In this document: positions 1 through 11,930 of the stretch, one piece after another
How the letters are laid out: each line of letters opens with the position of its first letter
How positions within the stretch are numbered: position 1 is the first letter of the stretch
DNA from: Spinacia oleracea
Lineage: Eukaryota > Streptophyta > Magnoliopsida > Caryophyllales > Amaranthaceae
Assembly: GCF_020520425.1 (NCBI RefSeq)
Contig: NC_079490.1
Coordinates: 6,758,001-6,822,000, forward strand
DNA: 64,000 nt
Direction of reading: 5' to 3'
Position numbers and translations under genes: made by a program
The notes under the pieces: generated by a model
Told to the model about the DNA's origin: nothing
The model's database searches: none
The model's input: only the letters and a program-made list of their open reading frames with translations

Positions 1-55
1 TTCTAAATAAGACCAGTAAACTTAACTTCCTCCTGTTGAAAATAACAGAAAGCAT

Positions 56-244
56 TTGAATAAAATTAGAGGATATAGTCCCAATAATGACTTATCGAAA
101 GCATTATATATTGTGATCTTATGGTCGCAAGTTCGCAACGGATTTGAAGCTGATGCATACACTTTCTCATTATTTGTTGACCTCTTGTCTTCTGATAGTT
201 TAACTGACTCGTCCAAGTGCCTTCTTCAGAAGTTTATCAACTGA
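56..244 (+). pseudogene. PPR protein C-terminal fragment
   Basis: A short open frame reads like the C-terminal end of a pentatricopeptide-repeat (PPR) protein, with the run GFEADAYTFSLFVDLLSSD followed by a Lys/Phe-rich end and a stop. PPR proteins bind organellar RNA through tandem 35-residue helical hairpins. A related degenerate copy of the same end (HTFSLFVGLMSSGNLSE) lies near 1780-1850, so the ends of two PPR copies are present. No full repeat or targeting peptide is visible here, and the fragment may continue left of the window. I treat it as a relic. The family call rests on similarity to typical PPR termini, not on complete motifs. Confidence 0.45.
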
Positions 245-977
245 ATGAAAGTTCAGATAACTGCAAGTTTGTTAGGGTTAGAAATTTTGGACCTTGGATA
301 TTAAATTGTTGGTTCTTAAGGTATCTGACTTATCTTTTTATTAAAGTAAAATAACTTATGGTGCTAGCTAGGGTCTCTTCTATTTTGTAATGACGTCTAG
401 AATGTATTTTGTGGCAACAAGCGAAAAATTTGTTGTGCCATGTGTTTAATTAAAGTTCACTGTTCTGTTTATTTCTTGTGTTACTTCTTGCAGAATAAAC
501 ATTTGGTTGTTCCATGTTATGATGGTTACGTCATTACTAATTATATTTGTATGGTCATTTTCGAGTTGCATATGTTTTTCATGGTTATTTGCATTATGAC
601 TAGCAGGAGAACTGGTATTAGAGGTATCTGGTAGAATAGGGTTATGAGTGAAGCTTAACTGAAACGGGGTATAAGGGCTGCTCTTCCAACCGTGTCACCT
701 ACTTACCTATATCACAGTTATTAAAGGATTTAGTTTCCGTATTGACTTACCAAGTGCATTATACTTATCCTGATGTTATGTTTAGCCAGGGATTTGAATT
801 CAGATCACGTCCTTGTTCATTGCCTTTTTGTCCCATGATGGTTGGAAGTTGCTGCAAAAGTTCATTGATTGATGCGAAATTGAGATGATTGCGACCATGA
901 GGGGTTTTGGAGCTATGATACTCTACATCAAAGAAAAGAGATTCAGTCAGGTATCTTTCACGGCCCTCCAAAATCGG
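245..977. other. No gene seen
   Basis: Between the PPR fragment and the antisense kinase fragment I see only short, AT-rich frames with no recognisable domain. A minus-strand frame at 765-971 continues from the kinase fragment side but resembles nothing I know. Confidence 0.5.
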
Positions 978-1232
978 ATACTTTTGTCATGAAAATAGTG
1001 CATTGGAAGACTTGATATTTCTATGAATTATCGGGAATGAGGCTGCTGAGTAAAGATAAGCAAATGCATCAGCAGCTTCTGTTGCAATTCTCAGACAGTT
1101 TTCAAACAACAGCCCTGACGAACTACCCTTATCGTGGATCAGATCATACAAATTACGAGTTGAGACAAATTCATTCACCAGTAAAGGGATTTCAGTTTCT
1201 AAGCAGCTAACATTCCAAAAGCTTTACTACAT
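978..1232 (-). pseudogene. Wall-associated-kinase-like kinase fragment
   Basis: On the minus strand, pieces read VVKLLEC, then CLETEIPLLVNEFVS, then NLYDLIHDKGSSSG, LRIATEAADAFAYLYSAASF and PIIHRNIKSSNALFS. This matches the middle of a wall-associated kinase (WAK/WAKL) domain, from the beta4/beta5 strands to the catalytic loop. WAKs are plasma-membrane receptor kinases that bind pectin. The frame is interrupted near 1210. The catalytic-loop HRD motif has become HRN, losing the proton-acceptor Asp, and the sequence stops just after the loop. There is no extracellular, membrane or C-lobe sequence nearby. It is a dead fragment, lying antisense between two PPR pieces. Confidence 0.6.
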
Positions 1233-1486
1233 GTCTGTGATTAACTTGGGTAAGGATGACCACCTCGTTAATAAATTGCTAGACTTGAATTTCAATTTCC
1301 CCGCTTAATTGAGATTTCTTGATTGCAACTACTTGATAAGCGAAGTGTGTTTACCTTGGCATCCATATGGAAGATAGGGTTCCCTTCATAGGGGAAAATT
1401 GCATAAGCAGGTCTAAAATTTGAAACATGTCCTGAACAAACTGTATCACATTCAGCCAAGGTATCTCCTAGTCCATCAGTTCACAA

Positions 1487-1858
1487 TTGCAGTACTCGAA
1501 GTTATGGAAAATAAAGGTGTTAAAGCCTGATGTTGTCACCTACAATATCCTAATGGACATCTCGTGTGAGGCTGGGCAGCTTGAAGATTCAGCAAAATTG
1601 TTCTATGATCTTGTACTCAAGGGTCTGCAACCCAGTCTTAAAACCTACAGTATTATGATTAAGGGCTTCTGCAAGAAGGGATTGATGAATGAAGTTGATG
1701 TAATATTGAGAAAAATGGAGGAAGATGGTTGTTTGCCAAATGCATTGTACTATAGTGACGATATGGTTAGCTAGGGGTCTGAATATGCTCACACTTTCTC
1801 ATTGTTTGTTGGCCTCATGTCTTCTGGTAACTTAAGTGAAAGACCTTCGGAAGTTCCT
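1487..1858 (+). pseudogene. PPR repeat fragment
   Basis: The frame from 1487 contains two recognisable PPR units. The first starts at KPDVVTYNILMDISCEAG and the second at QPSLKTYSIMIKGFCKKG, each with the T-Y-(N/S)-x-(L/M)-(I/M) helix A signature and spaced 35 residues apart. The second runs into a third unit (MEEDGCLPNALYYSD) that meets a stop at about 1772-1774. Past the stop the reading continues as a degenerate terminal unit (HTFSLFVGLMSSG). With only two to three units, no start context and no targeting peptide, this is a decayed piece of a P-class PPR gene. The 56-244 fragment is a relative of its tail. Confidence 0.6.
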
Positions 1859-2524
1859 TAAATGACTCGAAAGAAAGGAGATTTCAACCATGGGGTTGCA
1901 GAGAATTCTGCTTCAGGTATCCCAATGATTTTCTATTTTCTTCTTCATGTTTTCTAATTCTTGAAATGATTTGAGGAGTCAGGCCTATGATTACTGGTAC
2001 TACATTCCCAAATTTCTTAAGCTTTTTTTTATGGAAGTTTAAACTTGATCAAAGGTATAAAGGAGTTTTTGCTTTTACCTTAGGGGGAACATAAATTTAG
2101 TTGCCTTCTCTAAAATATTATGATGTACTCTTTATATTTCCTCACCTTTTAACTCCATCACTGTAAAAGGAAAAAATTATTGTCGAACTTGCCGGTACAT
2201 ATATCGTGCCATATACTGTAGTATCTTACTACTGTGAGTCTGTGACAGTCTCAAAAGAGAGGGGTTTTTTTTTTTTCTTTCGTTTGAAATGTTCCACTTT
2301 TATGTGGAGTATTCATTTGAAAGATAAAAACCATGTGAATGCACTACCATAAAATTCAATTTTCCAATTGTTTGGTTAGTCAGTACACAATAGCATCACG
2401 GATTTGTTGGTTTCTTGTAGAAATGAGAAAACAAGCGAACCAATTATAACCAACCATAGATGTATACAATAATATTAAATTAGGTACTAAAATCACACGC
2501 TTAATTAACACTGTCACACCCTAA
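1859..2524. other. Peroxidase upstream region
   Basis: AT-rich DNA with a T-run near 2260-2275. I see no coding sequence. Its right end is the promoter side of the peroxidase gene. Confidence 0.4.
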
Positions 2525-2535
2525 TATAAATATAT
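2525..2535 (+). promoter_or_regulatory. TATA box of peroxidase gene
   Basis: TATAAATATAT lies 52 bases before the ATG at 2577 but only 16 before the in-frame ATG at 2541. At usual TATA-to-start distances (about 25-35 bases) transcription would begin near 2555, so the second ATG is the likelier translation start. Confidence 0.55.
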
Positions 2536-2576
2536 CATTGATGTCTCCTTGTTTTCTCCATACTGCTGATTACAAT

Positions 2577-4036
2577 ATGTCAAGTTCAATCTTCTTAGTG
2601 TTGTTTCTCTCCTTGTTCATGGTCTCCACTGCAACCCTTGAGCTCGGATTCTATCAATCAACTTGTCCTTCAGCCGAGGCGATTGTTAGAAGATCGGTAA
2701 ACAGGGCTATAGCACAGGATCCTGGTTTGGGAGCAGGTCTTATTAGAGTGTATTTCCATGATTGCTTTGTTCACTCCCCTAACTGCGATATGCTGTCCAT
2801 CTTTATTGTTTAATTTGATCATGTTGGCCTTTGTTATCTTATCTTAGAAACTTTATTTTATAGGAATGTATCTTACAGTTTTGATCAGTAAAAATCAGTT
2901 TAGATAATTAAATACTACCTTCATTTCAAAATAATCTTTACACTTTCTGTTTTAGTCCATTTCATACTGTTCTTTACACTTTGTTTTATTCTATTTTTGG
3001 ACATGATAATTTACTACCTTGCCCATTTTACCACACGATATTTACATTTTCCCGCTCACTTTCTCCTACTTTATTCATTTTTTTCTTACACCCACCCACT
3101 TTTGTACACTTATCTCTTACTTTATGCATATTTTATTATATTCAACCAACTTTTCTACTTTTGTCTCAATATTTGTGCAAATAGTAACCGTAAAGATCTT
3201 TATGAATTACTAGAGATGAATGAACAATACTTATGTCTTCTTCCCTTTATTGCTAGGGTTGTGATGCATCTATACTACTTGATTCAACACTTGCAAATCC
3301 CTCAGAGAAAGAGAACCTAGCAAATGGCCAAAGCTTAAGAGGATTCGAGGTGATCGACGAGGCAAAAGCAGAACTGGAGTTTAACTGCCCGGGTACTGTT
3401 TCATGTGCAGACATCTTAGCATTTGCAGCCAGAGACTCCGTCTTAGAGCTTGGAGGGATCAACTACCAAGTCCCAGCAGGCAGGAGAGACGGCAAAGTTT
3501 CCATCAAAGACGAACCAACACAAAACCTCCCTTCACCAAACTCGACTGTTGAACAACTACAACAAATGTTTGCTACAAAAGGGCTTAATTTACAAGAAAT
3601 GGTAGCACTTTCTGGTGCACATTCAATTGGCAGGGTAACAAGATGCTCGGTATTTTCTCACAGACTTCACACCTTTAATGCCACTCATGTACAAGATCCT
3701 TCCATGGACTTGAAATTTGCTGGCGAAATGAAAAATAACTGCCCTTCAACTACCAGTGGGGGAGAAGATGAAGTTAAAGTGCCGCTTGATGGGTTTACGC
3801 CGAGTAGGTTGGATAACAGGTATTACAGGAACTTGGAGAACGGGCGAGGTCTGTTGTCGTCTGATCAAGCTCTGATGGATAGTCCTCTGACTGCGAAAAT
3901 GGTTAGAAGGTTTGCTAAATACGGGAGAGTTTGGATGCCGGAGTTTGTTAATGCTATGACTCGAATGGGTTCGATTGAGGTCTTGACTGGTTCACAAGGT
4001 GAAATTAGAAGAAACTGCAGATTTGTGAATCTGTAA
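2577..4036 (+). CDS. Class III secretory peroxidase
   Basis: A heme peroxidase of the plant secretory (class III) family, which oxidises phenolics with H2O2 in the apoplast or vacuole. Exon 1 runs 2577-2768 and exon 2 runs 3257-4036. From the ATG at 2577 a hydrophobic signal peptide ([18 protein letters not shown]) precedes the mature start [11 protein letters not shown]. The distal-site RVYFHDCF holds the catalytic Arg and His. Exon 2 gives [21 protein letters not shown], the proximal heme-ligand His in [11 protein letters not shown], and the C-terminal NCRFVNL. All eight conserved Cys are present. Oddity: the family pattern is FHDCFV-x-GCD, but no GT follows the V-x codons. The only in-phase GT (2769) removes those two residues. 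The single intron (the family often has three) contains pyrimidine-rich sequence resembling a decayed MITE. The product could be impaired if the cryptic donor is used. Confidence 0.85.
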
Positions 4037-5632
4037 TATCAGTAATACTGTAGTAGTACTATATTTCGTCAGATCAAGTTTATGATTAGGGATTATGATT
4101 AAATGATCATCATGATATTATGTAACATGAGCAAATGATTATTTGAAGTTAAGGAAATGTTGAGGTAAAATATAACAAGTCAGAGAGGATGGCTTAAAAA
4201 TTGTTCATTGTGTGAGTCAGTGTGACATAAGATGATAATTTCCCACACGAAAATGATAAATTCGCTTAAGTGTGGTTTAAGAAAGAGTTAGTAGTTGTTA
4301 GAAGGCCATCAAATACAAACCTAACATTACCGATTTACCAATAAGCTTATTGAGTTATTGCTAAATTTGAGAACTTCCATCTTTTTTTCATGTACCCAAT
4401 GATGTTTTTTCCTCATTTTAAAGGGGTTGTTATATTGTACAGAGTAAGAATTAATAGTCTAATTACTCTAATAGAGTTCAGGCTCGCAGCTCGGACCTTA
4501 TTGTACTGTATTCTGGGCCAACTGACGGGATCCATGTGAGGGGGGTGGTGAAAACACTCTGACCCATGAAACATCACATGTGACCCATATTGAAATATAT
4601 GACCCATGAAACATCACGTGTAAGAGTCTCACATAGTCGCATTGATAAAAGAGGAGAGAGTTAATCATTTAATAAGGCTAAGGGTTTACTTCCCTTATGG
4701 TCATATGGTTTTATGGTGGGACCTCATTTGGTCTTGCTAAGTGGACTCTCTCTATCTTGATGACAGACGTTGTCCAAGCCCGTATTCACTCCCCACTCGT
4801 TACGTCGTCGAAATTCTAAATCAAAGTCCTTTTAATAACATGGACAAAGTATAATCTCGTTCTCATAAGGTAACATTCCATGGCAATGAAATAACCTTGG
4901 TTGAATCGTGCACACAACAAGTTATGTGTGTTTTAATTATTTCCTGGTTTTGCTTTGTAGTTATCATTTCTCATTGTTGATTTGTTGTTATTATTTCATG
5001 ATTTTAACACGAAGAGGGGAATGTTTGGTTGTTACTTGGACCATCATGATTATTTCCTTTGTTCTTCGGTTCTTCCCTTGCGTCCATGATTAGGGACTAG
5101 GGAGGCAAATTAATAAGCCGATATAATCGTGAGCGACTCGTTTATTAAGAAATTGAACAAGGTCGAATAAATATTTAAAGCTCATTTACTAAACGACTAT
5201 TACTCGAACATCATCGTGTTCAACTCATTGAAATAGCTCGTATATACACTATGGAATTATATAAAAAGAAATGTTTCCACGAAAGAAATTATAATTTAAT
5301 TGTGTAATATATTATTCGATATAATAGTAAAGTCTAGGTTTTTTCCCTACTTAAACTTCTATTCAATCTTCCTTAAAAGAGGCTGAGTTGCAAAACTCGT
5401 TTGCTAAAACACGTTTTAAGCTTGTTCAATTCAGAGTTCGAAATACAGACGAGCGAATTCGAGTAGACCGAACAAGTATTTTACTCAATAAACTTAACTC
5501 AAACCAAAAAATAAAAGCAGGTTCAACATCAAACTTGCTCGAGCGCCAATATTATTTATTACACTTAGCCTAAAAACATTAACACTCTACTCGACTCGAC
5601 TCGACTCATCTCATAAACACGATTTCCTTATA
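4037..5632. other. Intergenic, no gene seen
   Basis: Downstream of the peroxidase the DNA is AT-rich with only short frames. Around 4540-4620 a phrase 'gacccatgaaacatcac' recurs. Around 5100-5600 there are many scattered 'ctcga/tcgag' motifs, ending in a short (actcg)n-like run near 5590-5610. These look like old repeat DNA, but I cannot name a family. Confidence 0.4.
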
Positions 5633-5643
5633 TTGGTTCAAAC

Positions 5644-5952
5644 AAAAGGTCTTGCGCGCACAAGGTGTACAATAAATTTATTGTACACCAAAATAACTTT
5701 AACCCATTTTTTTATAACTTTAATCTAGTTTTGATTAACTTTTATATTAGTAAAAAAAAAGTTGATAGATAAACATTTTAATGGGTTAAATGATTAATGT
5801 TATACATTATTAGTAATTTTGAAGAAATAAGTTTTACTAAAATGAAAAAATTTATCACTAAAAAATAGATAACTTTTACATATATAAGCTTAACTTTTAA
5901 GCATTTTGAGTTAACTTTTACTCTGGTGTACAATAAATAATAAGAATTTGTG
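5644..5952. mobile_element. MITE, copy 1 of a dispersed family
   Basis: A 309-bp element flanked by the 11-bp direct repeat TTGGTTCAAAC (5633-5643 and 5953-5963). It starts AAAAGGTCTTGCGCGCAC and ends in AATTTGTG. Near both ends is the inverted motif TTATTGTACACC. A second copy sits at 60999-61340 in a GSK3 intron, with its own 9-bp target duplication. Nine- to eleven-base duplications fit the Mutator superfamily. There is no coding capacity. Confidence 0.75.
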
Positions 5953-5963
5953 TTGGTTCAAAC

Positions 5964-6325
5964 CCGCATTCAAATTTCATCCCAAAAACTCGAATAAGGA
6001 AAATTCTCAATTCGTCAAATAAAAGATAATTCCCGCCAATAGCTTTCATTCTCCCGCCTTTTACATCATCTATATTCAGAAAATAATTAAAACGACGTCG
6101 TCATTGCACCGCCAAATCTCCTCAATTAGGAAATGTCATATCCAGAATACCCAAGTTACCCCTCACCTTTCTCAAACTACTCAAAATCAAATTATCTACA
6201 CACCAGATTCCTGTCACGTGCCACATGGAAGGGGTAATTCAGTACATTCAAATAACAAAAAACCGGTGGCAAATCACGTAATTTTCATCAAAGGACATAC
6301 CCAATTTCAACGCCATTAATCCCTT
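5964..6325. other. SPT16 promoter region
   Basis: AT-rich sequence between the MITE and the SPT16 TATA box. I see no coding frame here that looks real. Confidence 0.4.
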
Positions 6326-6333
6326 TATAAATA
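6326..6333 (+). promoter_or_regulatory. TATA box of SPT16
   Basis: TATAAATA, followed by a pyrimidine-rich 5' leader of about 280 bases. The leader holds telo-box motifs (AAACCCTAA near 6491-6499 and again near 6605-6613). Telo-boxes are common in promoters of plant genes active in dividing cells. Confidence 0.6.
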
Positions 6334-6637
6334 CCCCATTTCCCAGACAATTCCTCGAAGAAAAAAAGAAAAATCAATTTTCACTTCGCATTTCCTCTCT
6401 TCATTCCACTCACTCTCTCCATTCTCTTCATCCCCAATTTTCCTAGAAATTCATCCAATTTGATGAATTTCATCTCCTCTCTATTAGGCTGAAACCCTAA
6501 TTTCTTATCAGTTTCTTCATCTTCTTCAATTATTCCGATTATCAGAGAAGAAATCAGTTGAAATTTGTTAAATCGAGCAGCTCATTCGCCCCCAAATCGA
6601 AAGAAAACCCTAACCCTAGAAGTATCGTTTTTGCGCG

Positions 6638-9600
6638 ATGTCGGCTGCGAACGGGAAGCCGTCAACGAGTCCGTACCAAATCAATTTGGAAAACTTCGCG
6701 AAGAGGTTAAAGGCTCTCTACGGGAACTGGAAAGCTAACAAGTCGGATTTATGGGGAGATGCCGGGGCGTTAGCAATCGCAACGCCGCCTGCTTCGGAAG
6801 ATTTGCGGTATTTAAAGTCATCGGCGCTTAACATGTGGCTTCTGGGTTACGAGTTTCCTGAGACGATTATGGTGTTCACTGTGAAACACATTCATTTCCT
6901 TTGTAGCCAGAAGAAGGCGTTGCTGCTCGAGGTTGTGAAGAATGCCGCGAAGGATGCTGTTGGAGCCGATGTGTTGATGCATGTTAAGGGGAAGGGTGAT
7001 GATGGTTCGTCGCTTATGGACACGATTTTGAAGAGTGTTCGTGCTTTAGAGGGTGAGCCCGTAGTCGGGTACTTGTCAAAGGAGGCTCCAGAAGGGGCGT
7101 TGTTGGAAATGTGGGTTGAGAAGTTGAAGAACTCGGGTTTGACGCTGACCGATGTTACAAACGGGTTGTCGGATTTGTTTGCCGTGAAGGATGGTGGAGA
7201 GTTGGTGAATGTGAAGAAGGCTGCGTTCTTGACTGCTTCTGTGATGAAGACTCATGTTGTTCCGAAGCTTGAGAAGGTTATTGATGAGGAAAAGAAGGTG
7301 GCGCATTCAGCTTTGATGGATGAAGCTGAGAAAATGATTTTGGAGCCCAGTAAGATTAAGATTAAGTTGAAGGCGGAAAATGTTGATATTTGTTACCCTC
7401 CAATCATCCAGAGTGGTGGTAAGTTTGATTTGAGGCCGAGTGCATCGAGTAACGATGATCTTTTGTATTATGATCCTGGTAGTGTGATTATTTGTGCTGT
7501 TGGGTCTAGGTATAACAGTTATTGTTCAAATATAGCAAGAACTATTCTGATTGATGCTAATCAAAATCAGAGTGAGGCCTATGAGGTGTTGCATAAGGCG
7601 CATGATGCGGCCATTGCTGCTCTAAAGCCTGGGAATAAAGCTAGTGCTGTATATATGGCCGCCTCTGCTGTGGTGGAGAAAGAGAAACCAGAATTGGTGA
7701 AGAATTTGACTAAGTCAGCAGGTACTGGTATTGGGCTTGAATTTAGGGAGACGGGTTTGAACTTGAATGCGAAGAATGAGAAGGAGTTGAAGATAGGGAT
7801 GGTTTTTAATGTTGTTTTAGGGTTTCAGAATTTGACAACTCAGGCCAGTAACCCAAAAAGCCAGAACTTTTCCCTGCTTTTAGCTGATACTGTCATTGTT
7901 GCGGAGAAGGGCCCAGAAATCACAACCTCATTGAGCTCAAAGTTATTGAAGGATATTGCCTACTCATTCAATGAGGAAGAAGAAGAGGAGCCACCGAGGG
8001 TAATGGTTTCTAACCGAAATTTTTCCTTGAATTGACTGTTTTTAGTATGTTTTTCCTCTAGTTTGTTGTTAAATCAATTACACTTGTACATTCATATTTT
8101 TCAATGTAATTGGTGGTTAATATGTGTACTTTCTGGTAATGTAAAGTATAGGTTCAAGAAATTGGTTGTATAAAGCTGATGAATAGGGAGGATAGGTTGT
8201 GCATTGGAGTAAGTTGCTTATGAAAAAAAAAAAAAAAAAAAAAAAAGAGGGAGATACCATGATTTAAGGCCGACATGAGTTTGCCAAAGATTATATGTCA
8301 ATATTGTTGAAGTTCATGATGTTTGTGCACTAATCTCCGTTCTATTACTGTAGCTTCTTAACCTTGAAATGTGCTATGGTTTTGTTGTTCACTGCATGTT
8401 GTTAGGGTCAGTTTCTATGAAGCATTGTGATGTAATTACAGTTTGTTTCTTGGTGAAGTGATAACTGTCGTCCCGTCTGTTTGAGATTTTTCTAGTTTTC
8501 TTTCTTAAGTTTGTGAAGTTCGTTTTGTATCCTGCTGAATGTTTCTGTGCATAGTTATGTTATGTACTGCCTGCCTAGTGTCTGCCATCAGCGGAGTTTT
8601 GCTTTTTCTTCACTCAAATACTGGACTCTTGACTTTCGGGGAACATAATCTTTAGACGTTGATAATTGTGATGATGAGCCATCCTAGAGTATTGCTAATA
8701 ATCATTGTCATGATGACTTGGTAATTTTTTTTTCTGTTTCTGTTACTTGTTCTGCGTATATTCAGTACCTTTCATTCTTTGTTCTGCAAATTGTTAAATA
8801 AATGTTGTGACTAGTGAGATGCATGGGCAGTACGTTGCATTTGTGGCTGCTGCTTTGTATAATAGCTTATATGTTCTTCCTTTATGAGTTGATGTTCTCT
8901 CTTGACTTTTCTTCTCACATGACACCTTGTCTTTCTTTTTGTCTGCTGTAGGCCAAGCGAAGGGTTAGTGAGGCTGAAGCTGTTCCTACAAAGACTACTC
9001 TTAGATCAGATCATGGAGAGATTAACAGAGAGGAGCTTAGGAGGCAGCACCAAGCCGAACTTGCCCGTCAAAAGAATGAAGAAACCGCTCGGCGACTTGC
9101 TGGTGGAGGTGCAGGGGCGGGAGATAATCGCTCATCAGGGAGATCTTCAACAGAGTTGGTAGCTTATAAGAGTGTAAATGATCTCCCACCTCCAAGGGGT
9201 GAAATGATGATTCAGGTTGATCAGAAGAATGAGGCAATTTTACTGCCCATCTATGGAAGCATGGTCCCTTTCCACATTGCCACTGTGAAGACTATTACCA
9301 GTCAGTCCGACACCAATCGTAACTGTTATATCAGGATCATTTTCAATGTTCCTGGCACACCATTCAGTCCACATGATGCGAATTCTTTGAAGAATCAGGG
9401 GGCAATATATGTGAAGGAAGTTTCATTCCGCTCAAAAGATCCCAGGCATGTGAATGAAGTGGTTGCGCAGATAAAGACTCTTCGTCGGCAGGTTGCTGCA
9501 AGGGAGTCTGAGAGGGCCGAGAGAGCAACCTTGGTTACTCAAGAGAAACTTGTTGTTGCTATGAACAGATCCAAACCCATAAGATTGTCTGATCTATGGG

Positions 9601-10769
9601 TCCGTCCTGCTTTTAGTGGAAGGGGAAGAAAGCTGCCTGGTACATTAGAAGCACATATGAATGGATTTCGGTTTTCTACCTCTAGGTCGGATGAGCGTGT
9701 TGATATCTTGTTTGCTAATATCAAGCATGCATTCTTCCAGCCTGCAGAAAATGAGATGATTACTCTCCTTCATTTCCACCTTCACAATCACATAATGGTG
9801 GGTAACAAAAAGACCAAGGATGTTCAGTTTTATGTTGAAGTGATGGAAGTGGTTCAGACCCTTGGTGGTTCGAGAAGATCTGCCTATGATCCTGATGAAA
9901 TCGAAGAGGAGCAGCGAGAAAGAGACCGAAAGAACAAAATTAACATGGATTTCCAGAATTTTGTCAACAGGGTGAATGAACTTTGGGGAATGCCACAGTT
10001 CAAAGATCTTGATTTAGAGTTTGATATGCCTTTGAGGGAGCTTGGATTCCATGGTGTGCCTTACAAGGCTTCTGCTTTCATTGTCCCCACTTCAAGCTGT
10101 CTAGTTGAGTTGATTGAGACTCCTTTCCTCGTGATCACTCTGAGTGAGATTGAGATAGTAAACCTGGAGAGAGTTGGCTTTGGGCAGAAGAATTTCGACA
10201 TGACAATTGTATTCAAGGATTTTAAGAAAGATGTGTTCCGAATTGATTCTGTCCCCACTACTTCTTTGGAAAGCATCAAAGAATGGTTAGACACCACCGA
10301 TATCAAATACTATGAGAGCAGATTGAATCTTCATTGGCGTGCCATTCTGAAGACTATCACTGATGACCCAAAGAAATTTATAGAAGATGGTGGGTGGGAA
10401 TTCTTGAACATGGATGCAAGTGATTCCGAAACTGATGAGTCAGAGTCTGATAAAGGGTATGAACCATCTGATGTGGAGGCTGAGTCAGAGTCGGAAGACG
10501 AAGCCTCTGACAGTGAATCCTTGGTGGAGTCTGATGAGGACGAAGAAGAAGAGGATGAAGAGGAAGAAGAAGAAGAGGAGGGCAAGACTTGGGAAGAGCT
10601 AGAGAGAGAAGCAAGCAATGCAGACCGTGAGAGGGGAGATGAATCTGACAGCGAGGAAGAGAGACGTAAAAGGAAGATGAAGGCGTCTTTTGGGAAGTCT
10701 CGTCCGGGTCCAGGTCCTAGTAGCAGCAGCGGCAGCAGCTTGGCCAAGCGTCACAAGGGTAGGAGATAG
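6638..10769 (+). CDS. SPT16: FACT complex subunit SPT16
   Basis: The large FACT subunit, which with SSRP1 displaces and redeposits H2A-H2B dimers during transcription and replication in the nucleus. Exon 1 (6638-7999) ends in phase 0 before GTAATG. The intron is 952 bases and contains a run of about 23 A near 8223. Exon 2 runs 8952-10769. Together they give about 1,059 residues, the normal plant length. Order: N-terminal lobe (1 to about 170), catalytically dead aminopeptidase-P-like fold (about 185-440), acidic EEEEEE linker, the SPT16 dimerisation/middle domain (TTLRSD, EELRRQHQAELARQKNEE, then GSMVPFHIATVKT), a Rtt106-like tandem PH module (GFHGVPYKASAFIVPTSSC, about residue 815 on), and a very acidic Ser/Asp/Glu tail ending in a basic KRHKGRR. 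Reading through the donor would give a short MVSNRNFSLN end. The gene looks intact. Its 3' end is duplicated elsewhere in the window. Confidence 0.96.
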
Positions 10770-11905
10770 ATGGGTTAGCAGATTGATTCAATCTGTTGGT
10801 AAGTTCTGTTTTGTTGGGTTCTTTCTTTTAGGTCTGGGTTCGTTTTTCGTTGGTTTTGTTCTTGTTATGGTTTTGAGGTGGGCATTGTAGAATGTTCATC
10901 CTAGACATGAAAGAACTTTCACATGTAAATGGTGAATTTAGTTTTGTTGGAGTTTTAAGTACCTTTCTTTTCTAGCATAAGTTTGGTATTGTCCTCTTTT
11001 TTGGTAAGTTGATAACGTATGCAAGAACTATTAGCAAATATGGTATAAAACCTTCTCTCTCTACCCTTACATTGCATTGTTTGTTACGGAGGAATACACT
11101 TTGATTACAGTATGTAATACAGAATGTGAAAATTGAAATGGAGCTAGTCTGTTGTTGATGCTCCACTGATAAAGGTGGTTAATCAAGGCTGTAGGTGACG
11201 GCCGGGGAAGGTTTTGATCGAGTCCCTCCTCGATTCAGGAGGTCTAAACAGTCGTTAACTCGTTATGGACATGAGTGCCTGAGTCGTAATATGCAGGGGG
11301 GTTTGTATTTAGATTGATCTATCTTGAAGACATGAACTACGTTTTATTTGTAAAATTTAAAAACGAGTCTAAGGGTGTGTTTTCTTACAACTTTTATCTT
11401 GTTCTCAAGTTCACCTACGTTGTATTTACTATGTAGTGATGAAAAATGCACCTTTAACCGCATAAGAATTGAACTTCTCACTAATCAAATTGAGGTTTCA
11501 TCTGAACTTAAATTATAATGGGTGATTCAACTCACCGAGGAAGCATTCTGTTTGTCAAATGAAACCTCAACTTATTGAAAATTATAGGACTTGATTGAAA
11601 CTTATTAATCTGGTATGATTACCGTTAATCTTACTTTTTTTTAGGTGAAAAAAACGTTGTCTTAAATTGATGATTTTGAATGTTTAATTTATTTTATTTT
11701 ATTTTCTCAATTTTTTCTTTTTAAGGTGATAACATATTTTCAGTTGTCACTAATTTGTGATGAGGTCACTACGGGCCAAAACACACAAATTTAGGTGCCA
11801 CCAAATGCACCTCTTATTCCATGTTTATCGTTTTCTTTGTGAAAGGTCAAGCAAGAAAAGAATAGGGTCATCTCAATTGTTTTGGTGGCTTTTTTTGCTA
11901 ATTTT
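10755..11905. repeat. SPT16 tail and 3' flank, duplicated copy A
   Basis: From the last SPT16 codons (AAGGGTAGGAG...) through the 3' UTR and about 1.1 kb of flank, this sequence reappears at 36906-38183. Shared landmarks include 'ttgttatggttttgaggtgg', 'acatgtaaatggtgaattta' and 'ggtgccaccaaatgcacctc'. The similarity stops at 'tttttgctaattttag' (about 11905). Between about 11190 and 11370 this copy has sequence absent from copy B. Confidence 0.85.
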
Positions 11906-11914
11906 AGTTCATTA

Positions 11915-11930
11915 GGTTGATCAATTAATT
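11915..11930. repeat. Target-site duplication of L1-type LINE
   Basis: GGTTGATCAATTAATT is repeated exactly at 15745-15760, immediately after the LINE's A-tail. This fixes both ends of the insertion. Confidence 0.9.

Noticed and set aside
6104-6319. Small frame upstream of SPT16
   Set aside because: It lies before the TATA box, has no domain and shows no codon pattern.
8968-9162. Plus-strand frame at the start of SPT16 exon 2
   Set aside because: It is out of the SPT16 frame. The true frame gives AKRRVSEAEAVPTKTTLRSD.
10331-10747. Minus-strand Ser-rich 138-codon frame
   Set aside because: It is the antisense of the acidic GAA/GAG/GAT tail of SPT16.
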